This document shows, piece by piece, positions 7,358 through 16,565 of a DNA stretch of 42,125 nt. Positions within the stretch are counted from its first letter, which is position 1. Every line of letters starts with the position of its first letter. This stretch comes from an uncultured archaeon (lineage in GTDB: Archaea; Thermoproteota; Nitrososphaeria_A; Caldarchaeales; Calditenuaceae). Made by a program: the position numbers and the translations under genes. Location of the stretch: contig CALIKS010000007.1 in the NCBI GenBank assembly GCA_938017985.1, positions 52,694-94,818 of the forward strand, given 5' to 3'. Below the pieces are notes generated by a model that was not told the origin of the DNA, searched no databases, and worked only from the letters and a program-made list of their open reading frames with translations.

Positions 7358-9373
7358 TTGAGAATTATGCAATTACCCATAAGAGAAAATTTTGGTTTAA
7401 TGCCGCATGGTACTGATATTACCATGTATCTCGTTTTGATACCTTTTGTTCTTGTGTTTATTTATGGCGTTTATTTAAGGCTAATATCGTATGATGGTTT
7501 TAAATCAATTAAGTTCTTATTAAATCCAGCACTATTAGATACTTCCTTACTTATTAGAAATGTTATTCTCCAAATAAAGATAATGAGGTACAAAATCAGC
7601 GGATTCATGCATATAGGAATCATGTATGGAACAATAATTCTATTTTTCGGAACATTGTTAATCTTTATCGAAAATGATTTTTTTAGGTTTTTCAACATAA
7701 AGATATTGAGTGGCGGGTTTTATTTACTGTATGAATTTTTACTTGACTTGTTTGGATTGTTATTCATTATTGGATTAATAATCGCGATTAGAAGAAGAGT
7801 AGGCAGCTTAAAGCTTAAAAGGCTCCGAGAGAAGAAAGAATATTTCGCTACTCTTCTAGGTCTATTATTCATAGGTGTTTCAGGATTCATAATTGAAGGT
7901 ATCAGAATCTATATAACTAATGTTGCCTGGGCTAAATACTCCTTCTTTGGCTGGACAATATCTGAATTAATAAAGATGCTTAGAATTGATAGAACAGTTT
8001 TACTATTCACATATCAGTCACTCTGGTGGATACATGCATTAACTGCTTTCTCGCTCTTAGCTGCTGTACCATACACCAATCTAATACATTCATTTCTAGC
8101 TGCTTTTAACACGTCGTATAAACGAATAAGAGAACCCGTAATCTACGTACCATCTACTCCCTTCAGGATTCTAGAACTTGACGCTAAGCCTGAGTTGGAG
8201 ATTAAGACAGGGTTTAAAAATGTTGCTGAGCTCGACACTAATCATAGAATAGCGATAGATTCTTGCATGGATTGTGGAAGATGTGAAGAATCATGTCCAG
8301 CTACTTCTTCCGGAACTCTCCTCTCACCGAGGAATGTCATTCAGAAGCTACGTGCTGAACTACGATATATGCCACATGGAAACATTAGGGATATATTCGC
8401 GACAGGCATATTAAGTCTAGAGGAGATATATGCCTGTACTACGTGCGGAGCATGTCTCGAGACATGTCCAGCCGATATCAATCCTTTAGACTATTTGTTC
8501 GAAGCTCGAAGGGCAGTAGCAAATATGGGAAAGCTGAACAAGCAAGTTGCGAGGATTATCGCAAACTTAATTCGTACAAAAAACCCGTTCGGACTACCAC
8601 GGTCATTAAAAGAGTCTTCGATAAATGAGCTGAAGAAACTGGGCGCGAAGACGATTGATGAATTTCCAGAGGCTGAGTACATTTACTGGCTTGGATGCAT
8701 GGCACTATATGACGAAAGAGTAAAAAATGTAGCTAAGAAAATTGTAAAGATCTTAATTAAAAATGATGTGAGCTTTGCATTATTAGGACCTGAAGAAGTA
8801 TGTACAGGAGATCCGGCCCGAAGAATTGGGGAGGAGGGCAGGTATCAAGAGCTCGCATATCAAAACATAAGACTGCTAAGTAAGTATCCAGATAAAACGA
8901 TAATAACTCATTGTCCGCACTGTTTTAATATTTTTAAAAATGAGTATCGAGATTTGGGGATAAAACTAAAAATTATCCATCATACACAGCTTCTAAGCAG
9001 ACTCGTTAGTAATGGAAAAATAAAGCCGATAGAGGGATTAAAAATAACTTTTCATGATGCTTGCTATCTTTCACGTATTAATAAAATTGTCGAAGAGCCG
9101 AGAAAAGCCCTCAGTTGTATTGGTTTAAACGAGATGAATAGACACGGTAAAGAGACTTTTTGTTGCGGCGCCGGTGGGGGTAATTACTGGTACGAAGTAA
9201 AAAGGAATAAAAAGGAAAGTGTATTAAGGATTGAAGAAGCAATTTCTACAGGCGCAGATGTCTTAGTTGTAGAATGTCCATTCTGCTTAGTGATGCTTGA
9301 AGACGCTGTGAAAACGCTAGGAATAAATAAGTTGAAAATCCTAGAGTTGTCAGAGGTGTTTAAAACTGAGTAG
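7358..9373 (+). CDS. Membrane-bound Fe-S/CCG-domain oxidoreductase, probable EtfAB:quinone oxidoreductase (HdrDE-like)
   Basis: A 671-residue fusion. Residues 1-250 hold about five membrane helices like the NarI/HdrE cytochrome b subunit, with candidate haem histidines in MHIGIMYG and SLWWIHAL. From about residue 302 there are two 4Fe-4S motifs, CMDCGRCEESCP and CTTCGACLETCP. Two cysteine-rich CCG domains follow: the first with YWLGCMALYDERV, EVCTGDPARR and HCPHCFNIF; the second with FHDACYLSR, FCCGAGGGNYW and ECPFCLVM. The N-terminal cytochrome plus HdrD-like layout is that of anaerobic EtfAB:(mena)quinone oxidoreductases (EMO). etfB and etfA lie downstream in the same direction, so electron passage from EtfAB into a membrane quinone is the likely role. 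The start may be TTG 7358 or ATG 7367; a TATA-like TAAAAATAC is near 7327. Confidence 0.86.
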   Translation: MRIMQLPIRENFGLMPHGTDITMYLVLIPFVLVFIYGVYLRLISYDGFKSIKFLLNPALLDTSLLIRNVILQIKIMRYKISGFMHIGIMYGTIILFFGTLLIFIENDFFRFFNIKILSGGFYLLYEFLLDLFGLLFIIGLIIAIRRRVGSLKLKRLREKKEYFATLLGLLFIGVSGFIIEGIRIYITNVAWAKYSFFGWTISELIKMLRIDRTVLLFTYQSLWWIHALTAFSLLAAVPYTNLIHSFLAAFNTSYKRIREPVIYVPSTPFRILELDAKPELEIKTGFKNVAELDTNHRIAIDSCMDCGRCEESCPATSSGTLLSPRNVIQKLRAELRYMPHGNIRDIFATGILSLEEIYACTTCGACLETCPADINPLDYLFEARRAVANMGKLNKQVARIIANLIRTKNPFGLPRSLKESSINELKKLGAKTIDEFPEAEYIYWLGCMALYDERVKNVAKKIVKILIKNDVSFALLGPEEVCTGDPARRIGEEGRYQELAYQNIRLLSKYPDKTIITHCPHCFNIFKNEYRDLGIKLKIIHHTQLLSRLVSNGKIKPIEGLKITFHDACYLSRINKIVEEPRKALSCIGLNEMNRHGKETFCCGAGGGNYWYEVKRNKKESVLRIEEAISTGADVLVVECPFCLVMLEDAVKTLGINKLKILELSEVFKTE

Positions 9374-9380
9374 TCAGTTG

Positions 9381-10100
9381 ATGGTAACAGAAAAACAAAA
9401 AATAAGAATGGCTATTTGGAGAATGCTTGAAGAAAAAGGAGTTGCAACTTTTCCAAAACCCGTGGTTGGTAGAATTCCAAACTTTATCGGAGCTTTGAGA
9501 GCTGCCAAAATGCTTAGTAGACATAGGGTTTATCAAAATGCTAGCGTTGTTAAAGTTGGTCCTGATTCGCCTCAAAAACCTGTTAGGAAGCAATGTCTAA
9601 TTGATGGTAAACTCTTAATCGTCCCTACTCCACGAATAAGAGAAGGATTCCTTAAAATTGTGCCTAGTAGTGTTCCAAGTAATAAATTCGAATTAGCATC
9701 TACGATTAGGGGTAGCTACATATTCGGTGAGAAGTTGAGCCTTGACAATTTACCTGAGATAGACCTTATAGTAGTAGGTTCTGTAGCTGTTGCTCTAGAT
9801 GGATGGCGTCTCGGTAAGGGTGAAGGATATTCAGAAATTGAGTATGCAGTCTTAAGGATGATTAACAAAATCGATGAGGACACTCCCATAGTGACGACGA
9901 TCCATCATCTACAGTTAGTAAACCATATTCCACACGACAAGTTTGACGTTCCTGTTGATATTATCTTTACTGAAGACAGAGTCGTAGAGGTCTCGCCGCG
10001 TAAGCCTCGGCCCTCTGGAATTATCTGGAGCCTCCTTCCACCTAAAAAACTAAAAGAGATACCAATACTAAAAGAGCTGGGCAGTAAGGTACACCAATGA
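9381..10100 (+). CDS. 5-formyltetrahydrofolate cyclo-ligase family protein (MTHFSD-like)
   Basis: A protein of about 239 residues. The motif VVGSVAVALDGWRLGKGEGYSEIEYA matches the 5-FCL signature, in which R-LG-G-GYYD shapes the substrate/ATP pocket. Upstream, FPKPVVGRIPNF and the lysine/arginine-rich strand resemble the nucleotide-binding N-terminal half. Classical 5-FCL converts 5-formyl-THF to 5,10-methenyl-THF with ATP. Here the usual GGYYD tyrosine pair is GEGYSEIEY, so the reaction is not certain. ATG at 9381 starts 7 nt after the stop of the upstream Fe-S protein gene, and the gene lies directly before etfB. Co-occurrence of a one-carbon protein with an Etf module could fit oxidation of an N-methyl substrate; that is inference. 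Confidence 0.78.
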   Translation: MVTEKQKIRMAIWRMLEEKGVATFPKPVVGRIPNFIGALRAAKMLSRHRVYQNASVVKVGPDSPQKPVRKQCLIDGKLLIVPTPRIREGFLKIVPSSVPSNKFELASTIRGSYIFGEKLSLDNLPEIDLIVVGSVAVALDGWRLGKGEGYSEIEYAVLRMINKIDEDTPIVTTIHHLQLVNHIPHDKFDVPVDIIFTEDRVVEVSPRKPRPSGIIWSLLPPKKLKEIPILKELGSKVHQ

Positions 10101-10152
10101 TGCCTTAACAGTAAAATTATCATTATTAAGGTGAATTTTATGACGGATAGGC

Positions 10153-10932
10153 ATGCTGAACATTCATGTATGTGTGAAACAATCCATAGATATTAATTCT
10201 CTCGAGTATGATCCAGACACTCTTAGACCTAGGCTTGAAACTTTACAGTTCAGAATCGGAGATGCTGATCTTTGCGCTGTTGAAGAGGCTGTCAGGATTA
10301 AGGAGAATAATGGAGGAAAAGTGACTCTACTATGCGCAGGTCATAACATTAATCCTGATATTATTAGAGAGGCAATGGCTATCGGTGCCGACGATGCATA
10401 CGTTGTGAGTGACCCCCTTGTTAGAGATGCTGACCAGTGGGTTTACGCAAACGTTTTGGCTGCGCTATCAGTGCTGGCAGGACAGCCAGACATAATACTC
10501 TGTGGCGAGTCCTCACTTGATGATAGTGCATATCAAGTAGGTCCAAGAATTGCTGAAGAACTCGATTTACCAAGCATAACTCATGTTACGAGATTAGAAG
10601 TTAAGGAACGAAAAATCATTGCTGAACGCGCAATTGAGGATGGTGTAGAAATCCTTGAAGTTGAGTTACCAGTAGTAGTTTCTGTTGGGCTTGAAATTAA
10701 TACGCCTAGACTGCCGAGTCTCTTGATGATTAGGGCTGCCTCGAGAAAAAATGTTAATTTTATTCCTCTTGACGCTATTAAGCTGCCTAAAGAGAAGCTC
10801 AGCAGTCTTGTTAAATACTGTGACATAAAGGCGATAAAAGTAGGTCGTAAAAACGTTGTATTGTCCGGAAGTCTTGAAGAGATTGCTTCCATGCTTTTAT
10901 CGGTCTTAAAATCTGACGGGGTGATTCAATAG
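10153..10932 (+). CDS. etfB: Electron transfer flavoprotein beta subunit
   Basis: A 259-residue protein of the EtfB/FixA family. It starts with HVCVKQSID and has the AMP/FAD-binding-type segments VEEAVRIKE, EAMAIGADDAYVV, DIILCGESSLDDSAYQVGPRIAEEL and the recognition-loop region VVVSVGLEINTPRLPSL. With EtfA it forms a heterodimer that accepts electrons from dehydrogenases and passes them to a quinone oxidoreductase. The ATG at 10153 is preceded by GGATAGG. The stop codon is directly followed by the TTG of etfA with no spacer. Whether this pair can bifurcate electrons cannot be told here. Confidence 0.92.
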   Translation: MLNIHVCVKQSIDINSLEYDPDTLRPRLETLQFRIGDADLCAVEEAVRIKENNGGKVTLLCAGHNINPDIIREAMAIGADDAYVVSDPLVRDADQWVYANVLAALSVLAGQPDIILCGESSLDDSAYQVGPRIAEELDLPSITHVTRLEVKERKIIAERAIEDGVEILEVELPVVVSVGLEINTPRLPSLLMIRAASRKNVNFIPLDAIKLPKEKLSSLVKYCDIKAIKVGRKNVVLSGSLEEIASMLLSVLKSDGVIQ

Positions 10933-11883
10933 TTGAGCAGCGCTCTAATATATGCTGAAGACTGGGAGCATATTCCTGAACTTCTATCAACGTCTGCGGC
11001 CCTCGGATTAAGCCCCTTAATAATTTTTAGCCACCGCGATTTAATTGACATTAAAGTAGCAGCGAAGAACGGAGCGTCAGAGATAATTACTCACCGATTA
11101 GAACCTATTCCTACATATATTTCGAGATTATTGGTACAAGTAATATCAGAGAGACAGCCCAGAATCATATTGGGAGAAGCAAAAAAGAATGTCCGTGAAA
11201 TCTTTGGAAGAGCCGCCCAAAGAATGGGCAAAGCATGCGTAAACAATTGCAATAATATTGATATTGCGGAAGGTATTGTGAGGATAATTAGACCGATACT
11301 AGGAGGTGGATACAATGGAATACAAGAACTTATCGGATCACCGGTATTTGTAACAATTAGGCCGGAGGCATTTAAGAAATATCCTGTAAAAAGCGTTGAA
11401 GAACCACTCATAACTGAGATTGACTTAAAACTAAAAAGAGACAGCATAAAGTTAGTGGATAAGAAGACGACAAAGAGAAGTGAGGTTGATTTATCTTTAG
11501 CCAAGGTAATAGTCGGTGTTGGAAGGGGCTTTAGAAATAAGGAAGACCTTAAGCTTGCGGAAGAACTAGCTGAGTTATTAAATGGTGTAATAGGCTGTAG
11601 CCGACCGATATCAAGCGACTTAAAATGGCTGCCGGAGGATCGACATATCGGATTGTCAGGCAAGTGGATACGTTCAAGACTCTATATTGCCGTCGGAATA
11701 TCTGGCCAAATTCAACACGTAGTGGGTATAAAAAATGCTGAGACCGTAATTGCTATTAATAATGACCCAGACGCACCAATACATAAAGAGAGTGACTACT
11801 CAATAATTGCGGATCTTTACGAGTTTCTCCCAGTCTTAATTAAAAAGCTGAGAGAGAGCAAATTAAGAAGTATTTATGGCTGA
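10933..11883 (+). CDS. etfA: Electron transfer flavoprotein alpha subunit
   Basis: A 316-residue EtfA/FixB protein. The C-terminal FAD-binding half is textbook: VGVGRGFRNKEDLKLAEELAELL, CSRPISSDLKWLPEDRHIGLSG, LYIAVGISGQIQHVVGIKNAETVIAINNDPDAPI and SDYSIIADLYEFLP. The N-terminal half carries GRAAQRMGKACVNNCNNI and IRPILGGGYNG. No ferredoxin domain is attached. The start is TTG at 10933, immediately after the etfB stop, so translation is coupled. It is the last gene of the 7.3-11.9 kb redox operon; pheA follows after 53 nt. Confidence 0.93.
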   Translation: MSSALIYAEDWEHIPELLSTSAALGLSPLIIFSHRDLIDIKVAAKNGASEIITHRLEPIPTYISRLLVQVISERQPRIILGEAKKNVREIFGRAAQRMGKACVNNCNNIDIAEGIVRIIRPILGGGYNGIQELIGSPVFVTIRPEAFKKYPVKSVEEPLITEIDLKLKRDSIKLVDKKTTKRSEVDLSLAKVIVGVGRGFRNKEDLKLAEELAELLNGVIGCSRPISSDLKWLPEDRHIGLSGKWIRSRLYIAVGISGQIQHVVGIKNAETVIAINNDPDAPIHKESDYSIIADLYEFLPVLIKKLRESKLRSIYG

Positions 11884-11936
11884 GAATCGTGATTACAAAT
11901 CTAAATAAGAAGAACATTGGTATAATTACTTGAGTC

Positions 11937-12761
11937 ATGAAGATTGCATTTCAAGGCGAGAAGGGGTCTTACAGTGAGGAGGCAGTAATTAAAAGATTTG
12001 GAAAAGAAGCTGAGCCAGTCCCAAAAAGGACAATATCCTCTGTATTCTCAGCAGTAGAGATAGGAGAAACAGATGTTGGAGTAGTCCCAATAGAAAACAG
12101 TATAGAGGGAAGTGTAACCGAAACTTATGACCTATTATTAACAACTAGTCTGAAAGTTATAGGAGAAATTTATCTGAAAATTGTGCATTGCTTAATTGGG
12201 CTGCCGGGTTCTGATATAAGAATGATTAAAAGGGTCTATTCCCATCCCCAAGCCATCTCTCAGTGTAAAGGATACATCGCATCCATGGGATTTGATTACA
12301 TAAGTATCTATGATACTGCCGGTGCTGTAAAGTTATTAAAAGAATCAGGGGACATGACATCTGCGGCCATCGCGAGTGAAAGAGCAGCTGAGATTTATGG
12401 CATGCAAATACTAGCAAGAGGAATTGAAGATTATGGAAGAAACTATACGCGTTTTTTAATAATAGGAAAAAATAGTCCACCACTTGCGGAGAGAAACAAG
12501 ACTACAATAATCTTTACACTAACTCATGTGCCCGGAAGTCTATACCATGCCTTAGGAGCATTCGCCCTACGTGGAATAAATCTTACTAAGATTGAGTCAA
12601 GACCGACGAGAAGTAGACCTTGGCAATATAATTTCTATCTTGATTTCGAAGGAAGCATTGAGGAGGAACATGTAAAAGATGCACTCGCAGAGCTTTCGAC
12701 TAAAACATTGTTTCTCAAAGTTCTTGGCTCATATCCAATGGAGTTAATAGAATATGAATAA
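11937..12761 (+). CDS. pheA: Prephenate dehydratase (phenylalanine biosynthesis) with ACT domain
   Basis: A 274-residue monofunctional enzyme converting prephenate to phenylpyruvate. Residues 1-180 are the catalytic PDT domain, with FQGEKGSYSEEA, VVPIENSIEGSV, HPQAISQC, YDTAGAVKLL and the catalytic TRF motif in NYTRFLIIG. Residues 190-270 are an ACT regulatory domain with HVPGSLYHALGAFALRGINL and the ESRP motif (IESRPTRSRPW), which binds phenylalanine for feedback inhibition. No chorismate mutase is fused. The start is ATG at 11937. A TATA-like GTATAATT is about 15 nt upstream. Confidence 0.94.
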   Translation: MKIAFQGEKGSYSEEAVIKRFGKEAEPVPKRTISSVFSAVEIGETDVGVVPIENSIEGSVTETYDLLLTTSLKVIGEIYLKIVHCLIGLPGSDIRMIKRVYSHPQAISQCKGYIASMGFDYISIYDTAGAVKLLKESGDMTSAAIASERAAEIYGMQILARGIEDYGRNYTRFLIIGKNSPPLAERNKTTIIFTLTHVPGSLYHALGAFALRGINLTKIESRPTRSRPWQYNFYLDFEGSIEEEHVKDALAELSTKTLFLKVLGSYPMELIEYE

Positions 12762-12786
12762 ATTATAGTTATTCTTTGTTTATTTT

Positions 12787-13236
12787 ATGGATATTCCTTT
12801 TGATGGATTGTCCGATGAAGATGTACGTAGGATACTTTACTTGAAAAATGTTGTAGTTGTAGGAATGTCAAGAGACGCGTCAAAGCCTTCTCACTTTGTT
12901 CCTAAATTTCTAATTAAGCATGGATATAATGTAACGCCCGTTAATCCGCTGGCTGATGAAATTCTCGGGCTGAAAAGTTACAAATCAATAATTGAAATAC
13001 CAATAGAGCCTGATATCATTAATATTTTTAGACCATCCGACCAAGTCTATGAAATAGTTCGTGAAGCATTGCCAAAAAATCCGAAAGTTATTTGGATGCA
13101 AGAGGGTATCTATAACGAAGAAGCAGTAGTACTTGCACGTAAAAACAAGATACAAACTGTTTGGAACAGATGCATGATGAAGGAACATAATAGGCTATTC
13201 GGAACTAAGCCATTCATAGCAACGAAAAAGCTTTGA
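12787..13236 (+). CDS. CoA-binding domain protein (YccU/COG1832 type)
   Basis: A 149-residue Rossmann-fold protein. It shows NVVVVGMSRDASKPSHFVPKFL, the nucleotide-binding loop followed by the SxxP motif, then GYNVTPVNPLADEILGLKSYKSI, DIINIFRP and IWMQEGIYNEEAV. This matches the CoA_binding_2 family of small succinyl-CoA synthetase-like domains. The role is generally unknown. It follows pheA by 25 nt and converges with pheT with 2 nt between stops. The start is ATG at 12787. Confidence 0.83.
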   Translation: MDIPFDGLSDEDVRRILYLKNVVVVGMSRDASKPSHFVPKFLIKHGYNVTPVNPLADEILGLKSYKSIIEIPIEPDIINIFRPSDQVYEIVREALPKNPKVIWMQEGIYNEEAVVLARKNKIQTVWNRCMMKEHNRLFGTKPFIATKKL

Positions 13237-13238
13237 TT

Positions 13239-14894
13239 TCACAGAATTCCAAGAAGTGAGAGGTTTAATTCAAGCGCTGTCACGGGCATTTCGATCTTAA
13301 ACTTTTCTAGTACTGCTGGATGTATTTCTCCCATGTAGCCTGCCTCAACGTCATTACTTAATAATGCTACTGACCTTCCAGGCATCATGAATGGATAGTC
13401 TTTAGCAATCATCTTTAAATCTAACTGCAACGACCTAGCTATTTCTTCCTGTATCGATTTTATCTCTGAGAATGAGGCTGACGAGTGTGAAATTACTATG
13501 CATAGAGAGAGTCTACGGACAAATCTCTCTGGAACGCTCTCATCAATTTGAAGCACATCTCCTAGCTCAAAAAACTTCTGAGGAGTTGGGTTATGTTTAT
13601 TAATAGATAAACTTTCAAGTAGTCCAGGTAGCAGCCTTACCCTTAATGTATCGTATTCAAGTGATGCTGGGTTCAATATGTTTGGCGAGCCAGTATTAGG
13701 TATTCCTAAAAACTCATATTCTTTCTGTTTATTTGATAAAGTCGTGTTTACTGCCTCAGTGAATCCTAAACCAATCATTAATAATCTAATTAGTCTGGAT
13801 AACTCAGACTCTGGTCTTAGCTTACCAAAGTTAGCCGTATAGGGAATAAGTGGGGTGAGCTGTGAGTAGCCTATACCTATTGCTATTTCTTCAGCGAAGT
13901 CTACTGGATGCATAATATCGATCCTATAAGCCGGAACATCTATTTCAATCTCGTCGCCGACTATTCGAGCGTCCAACCTCATTCTTCTTAATGCCCTTAG
14001 CGCATGTATTGGTCGAAGATCTATCCCTATCAATGCTGATTGTTCCTTTAAGTTAATCCTCCATTTAGTGGAAGATAGATCTGGCGTAATTACGTGCTTA
14101 TCGTCATAAATTACATCTACGCTGTAAATCGTTCCTCCCATGTCGTGAAGCGTGGTTACGAGTATGTTTAGAGCATCTGATATGGCTTTAAAATCAGTAC
14201 CTGTCACGTCTATGAATATATCCTTAGTCCTCGAGGTTAGTTCGGTCAGGCTTGAATTTATTATTGGTGGAAATGATAAGACCTCATTTCTCGAGTCAAT
14301 TATAAATGGGAAATACTTCTTTCCATCTAGAATCCATCGGTATTTAGAACCAGTACTTGTTTCTTCAAGTATTTCTTTCGGCGTCATTTTATTACGGCCA
14401 CCAAGAGGAATGAAGCTAACTGAGTCGGGTAGCATGGCCTTGTAGTAAATTGGAGGATGAACTTTTGAGTAATCATGCAGACCTATCGCGACTTTCCTCC
14501 TATCTCTGCCAATTATCCAATGCAAGTCCTCCTGCATGGCTATTATTTCTTCAAGTGATTCATCATTTAATTCGAGGTTTTTCACGATTGCAGACACTAC
14601 GAACGGCCTGACATCTTTCACTTTTGGGTCAACTATAAGCTTCACATCTGACTTTTGCACCCTGTAGCGGGGCATTCCGGTCTTAATGCCGAGAATGCCT
14701 TGGAGCGCCCTAGCAATACCTGCAATACTTGAATAATCAGGCCTGTTTGGATTATATTCAGCCTTAACATAATCTGTGCCTGCTTCTTCAATCGCTAACC
14801 CGAGCTCTCGAATAGCCTCTATGAGCTCTTCAGTTTTTATTTCTCTTCCAAGAAATTCAGCTATTCTATTCGTTTTAAGCATGATTGCAGGCAT
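13239..14894 (-). CDS. pheT: Phenylalanyl-tRNA synthetase beta subunit
   Basis: A 551-residue archaeal/eukaryotic-type beta subunit, shorter than the bacterial form because it lacks the N-terminal EMAP and C-terminal anticodon-like extensions. It begins with an MPAIMLKTNRIAEFLGREI fold element, followed by AEYNPNRPDYSSIAGIARAL, the B3/B4 editing region (about residues 80-270), the B5 DNA-binding-like domain (about 275-350) and a class II core-like domain (about 360-551). With PheS it forms the heterotetramer charging tRNA-Phe. The start is ATG at 14894, 3 nt after the pheS stop; the two form one operon. Confidence 0.95.
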   Translation of the reverse strand: MPAIMLKTNRIAEFLGREIKTEELIEAIRELGLAIEEAGTDYVKAEYNPNRPDYSSIAGIARALQGILGIKTGMPRYRVQKSDVKLIVDPKVKDVRPFVVSAIVKNLELNDESLEEIIAMQEDLHWIIGRDRRKVAIGLHDYSKVHPPIYYKAMLPDSVSFIPLGGRNKMTPKEILEETSTGSKYRWILDGKKYFPFIIDSRNEVLSFPPIINSSLTELTSRTKDIFIDVTGTDFKAISDALNILVTTLHDMGGTIYSVDVIYDDKHVITPDLSSTKWRINLKEQSALIGIDLRPIHALRALRRMRLDARIVGDEIEIDVPAYRIDIMHPVDFAEEIAIGIGYSQLTPLIPYTANFGKLRPESELSRLIRLLMIGLGFTEAVNTTLSNKQKEYEFLGIPNTGSPNILNPASLEYDTLRVRLLPGLLESLSINKHNPTPQKFFELGDVLQIDESVPERFVRRLSLCIVISHSSASFSEIKSIQEEIARSLQLDLKMIAKDYPFMMPGRSVALLSNDVEAGYMGEIHPAVLEKFKIEMPVTALELNLSLLGIL

Positions 14895-14897
14895 GAC

Positions 14898-16472
14898 TTA
14901 GTCTCGCCTCCTACTCGCCACTTTTGAAAAATTTATTGGTACTGATCTTATCCATGAAAGATCGTTGCGGTAAAGTTCACGTATGTCTTTAAGATTAAAG
15001 ACCGCCATTGCTAGTCTTTCTAGACCTAACCCCCATGCCAAGACTGGATACTTTACTCCTAGGGGTCTCGTTACCTCTGGTCTAAATATTCCCATTCCAC
15101 CTAGCTCTGTCCATTTATTATTCTCGCCGAGTAAGACTTCTACTTCAGCCGAGGGTTCAGTGTAGGGAAAATAGCTAGGCCTAAATCTGACATTACTGAT
15201 TCCAAGCCTCATGTAGAACTCCTTAATGATGCCCATCAAATGTCTCAGCGATACCGACCTATCCATCAATATTCCTTCAATTTGATGTAGCTCTGCTAAG
15301 TGCTTCCAATCTACTTTCTCGTTTCTATAAACTCTATCTACTGTGAAGACTCTAACTGGGGGCTCGTTATGCTCGCTTAAATATCTAATAGTAGTTGCTG
15401 TTGTATGGGTTCTTAAGACCAGCTTTGAAGCCTCTTCGATGCTCCATTTGTACCCCCAACCCTTAGAGCCAGTATCACCCCCATCCTCATGCGTCCTTCT
15501 AACCGAGTCGACAAACTTAGCTGGAGGAATACCTTTACTTGGATTTGCTAGATAGAATGTATCATGCATCTCTCTGGCTGGATGGTCCTGCGGCTGGAAC
15601 AATGCGTCAAAATTCCAAAAAGCAAGTTCAACTAATGGTCCACGAACCTCCTCAAAACCCATCTCGACAAATGTCTCTTTCACCATGTCTATCAACATTG
15701 TCAGGGGATGTAGCCTGGCTGAATACGTCGGCTTAACAGGCGCTGAAAGATTATATCTAGAAAAGGCTACTTCTCTCCATTTTCCGGAGGAGATTAATTC
15801 CGGCGTGAGCTGACTAACTTCCTCAATCGCACTTAGCAACTCATCACCCATCCTTATTGCCATATCCGTAGGCGAGACTACATGAATTACTTCTTCTGTA
15901 ATCTTTACAATATTTGGTCTTTTGGATAGTCTTTCGCAGGCCGACGCGTATGGCCCGAGACTCGCAAGCGACCTTTGTCCTGCCTTTAGAAGCTGAAGGA
16001 CTATTTCTTCTTCAGTCCTCTCTTTGGGATACTTCTTAAGTTCCAGAACAGCCTCATCGCCCTTACGTATAATTTCTATCCATCCATTTTTCTTTGCCCA
16101 AATAACTCCGATTCGAATCTCGTCCTCTGACAAAATACCGGAAGCCCTAATATCGCTTAGCTCTGCCTCCCCACCAATTTTTTCCAAAAAATCGACTAAT
16201 CGTCTCTCAGGCAGGCCTTTCTCAGCATAAATTTTGCCCTCGTAGCCAAGCTCAACTTTTTTATCAGTTATGTTTTCTTCTACCTTTACGAGATTTTTTA
16301 AGGCTAGCCATTGGGCTGCCTTGGCGACGGCGCCCTCGTCGAGCGCTGTCTTCTCAGCAATCGCAGCGAAACTAGCTGGTCCGCTCTTGGTGAGGAACAG
16401 AAGTATACGTTTTTCTATGGGATGAAGTATTAGTTCATCTCTTAATGGTCCATCATCCATCTTTTTCGTCAT
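14898..16472 (-). CDS. pheS: Phenylalanyl-tRNA synthetase alpha subunit
   Basis: A 524-residue class II synthetase subunit. Residues 10-230 contain winged-helix tRNA-binding repeats typical of archaea and eukaryotes. The catalytic core follows: motif 2 is RVYRNEKVDWKHLAELHQIEG, and motif 3 is GLGLERLAM near residue 490. HPAREMHDTFYL and RPSYFPYTEPSAEVEV bind phenylalanine and ATP. It starts at ATG 16472 and is the first gene of the pheST operon. The 93-nt gap to the divergent endonuclease gene must hold both promoters. Confidence 0.96.
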   Translation of the reverse strand: MTKKMDDGPLRDELILHPIEKRILLFLTKSGPASFAAIAEKTALDEGAVAKAAQWLALKNLVKVEENITDKKVELGYEGKIYAEKGLPERRLVDFLEKIGGEAELSDIRASGILSEDEIRIGVIWAKKNGWIEIIRKGDEAVLELKKYPKERTEEEIVLQLLKAGQRSLASLGPYASACERLSKRPNIVKITEEVIHVVSPTDMAIRMGDELLSAIEEVSQLTPELISSGKWREVAFSRYNLSAPVKPTYSARLHPLTMLIDMVKETFVEMGFEEVRGPLVELAFWNFDALFQPQDHPAREMHDTFYLANPSKGIPPAKFVDSVRRTHEDGGDTGSKGWGYKWSIEEASKLVLRTHTTATTIRYLSEHNEPPVRVFTVDRVYRNEKVDWKHLAELHQIEGILMDRSVSLRHLMGIIKEFYMRLGISNVRFRPSYFPYTEPSAEVEVLLGENNKWTELGGMGIFRPEVTRPLGVKYPVLAWGLGLERLAMAVFNLKDIRELYRNDLSWIRSVPINFSKVASRRRD

Positions 16473-16565
16473 AATGAATCTTAATCTCTAACTAATATCT
16501 TTCATTCAACTCTATGAAATAGTGAGATTTAATTAGGTGTATATAGATGGTTTTGTGGGCGAGAT

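Noticed and set aside
10103-10131. CCTTAA...TTAAGG hairpin between the cyclo-ligase gene and etfB as a terminator
   Set aside because: The stem is only 6 bp and AT-rich, it has no U-run after it, and the genes around it look co-transcribed.
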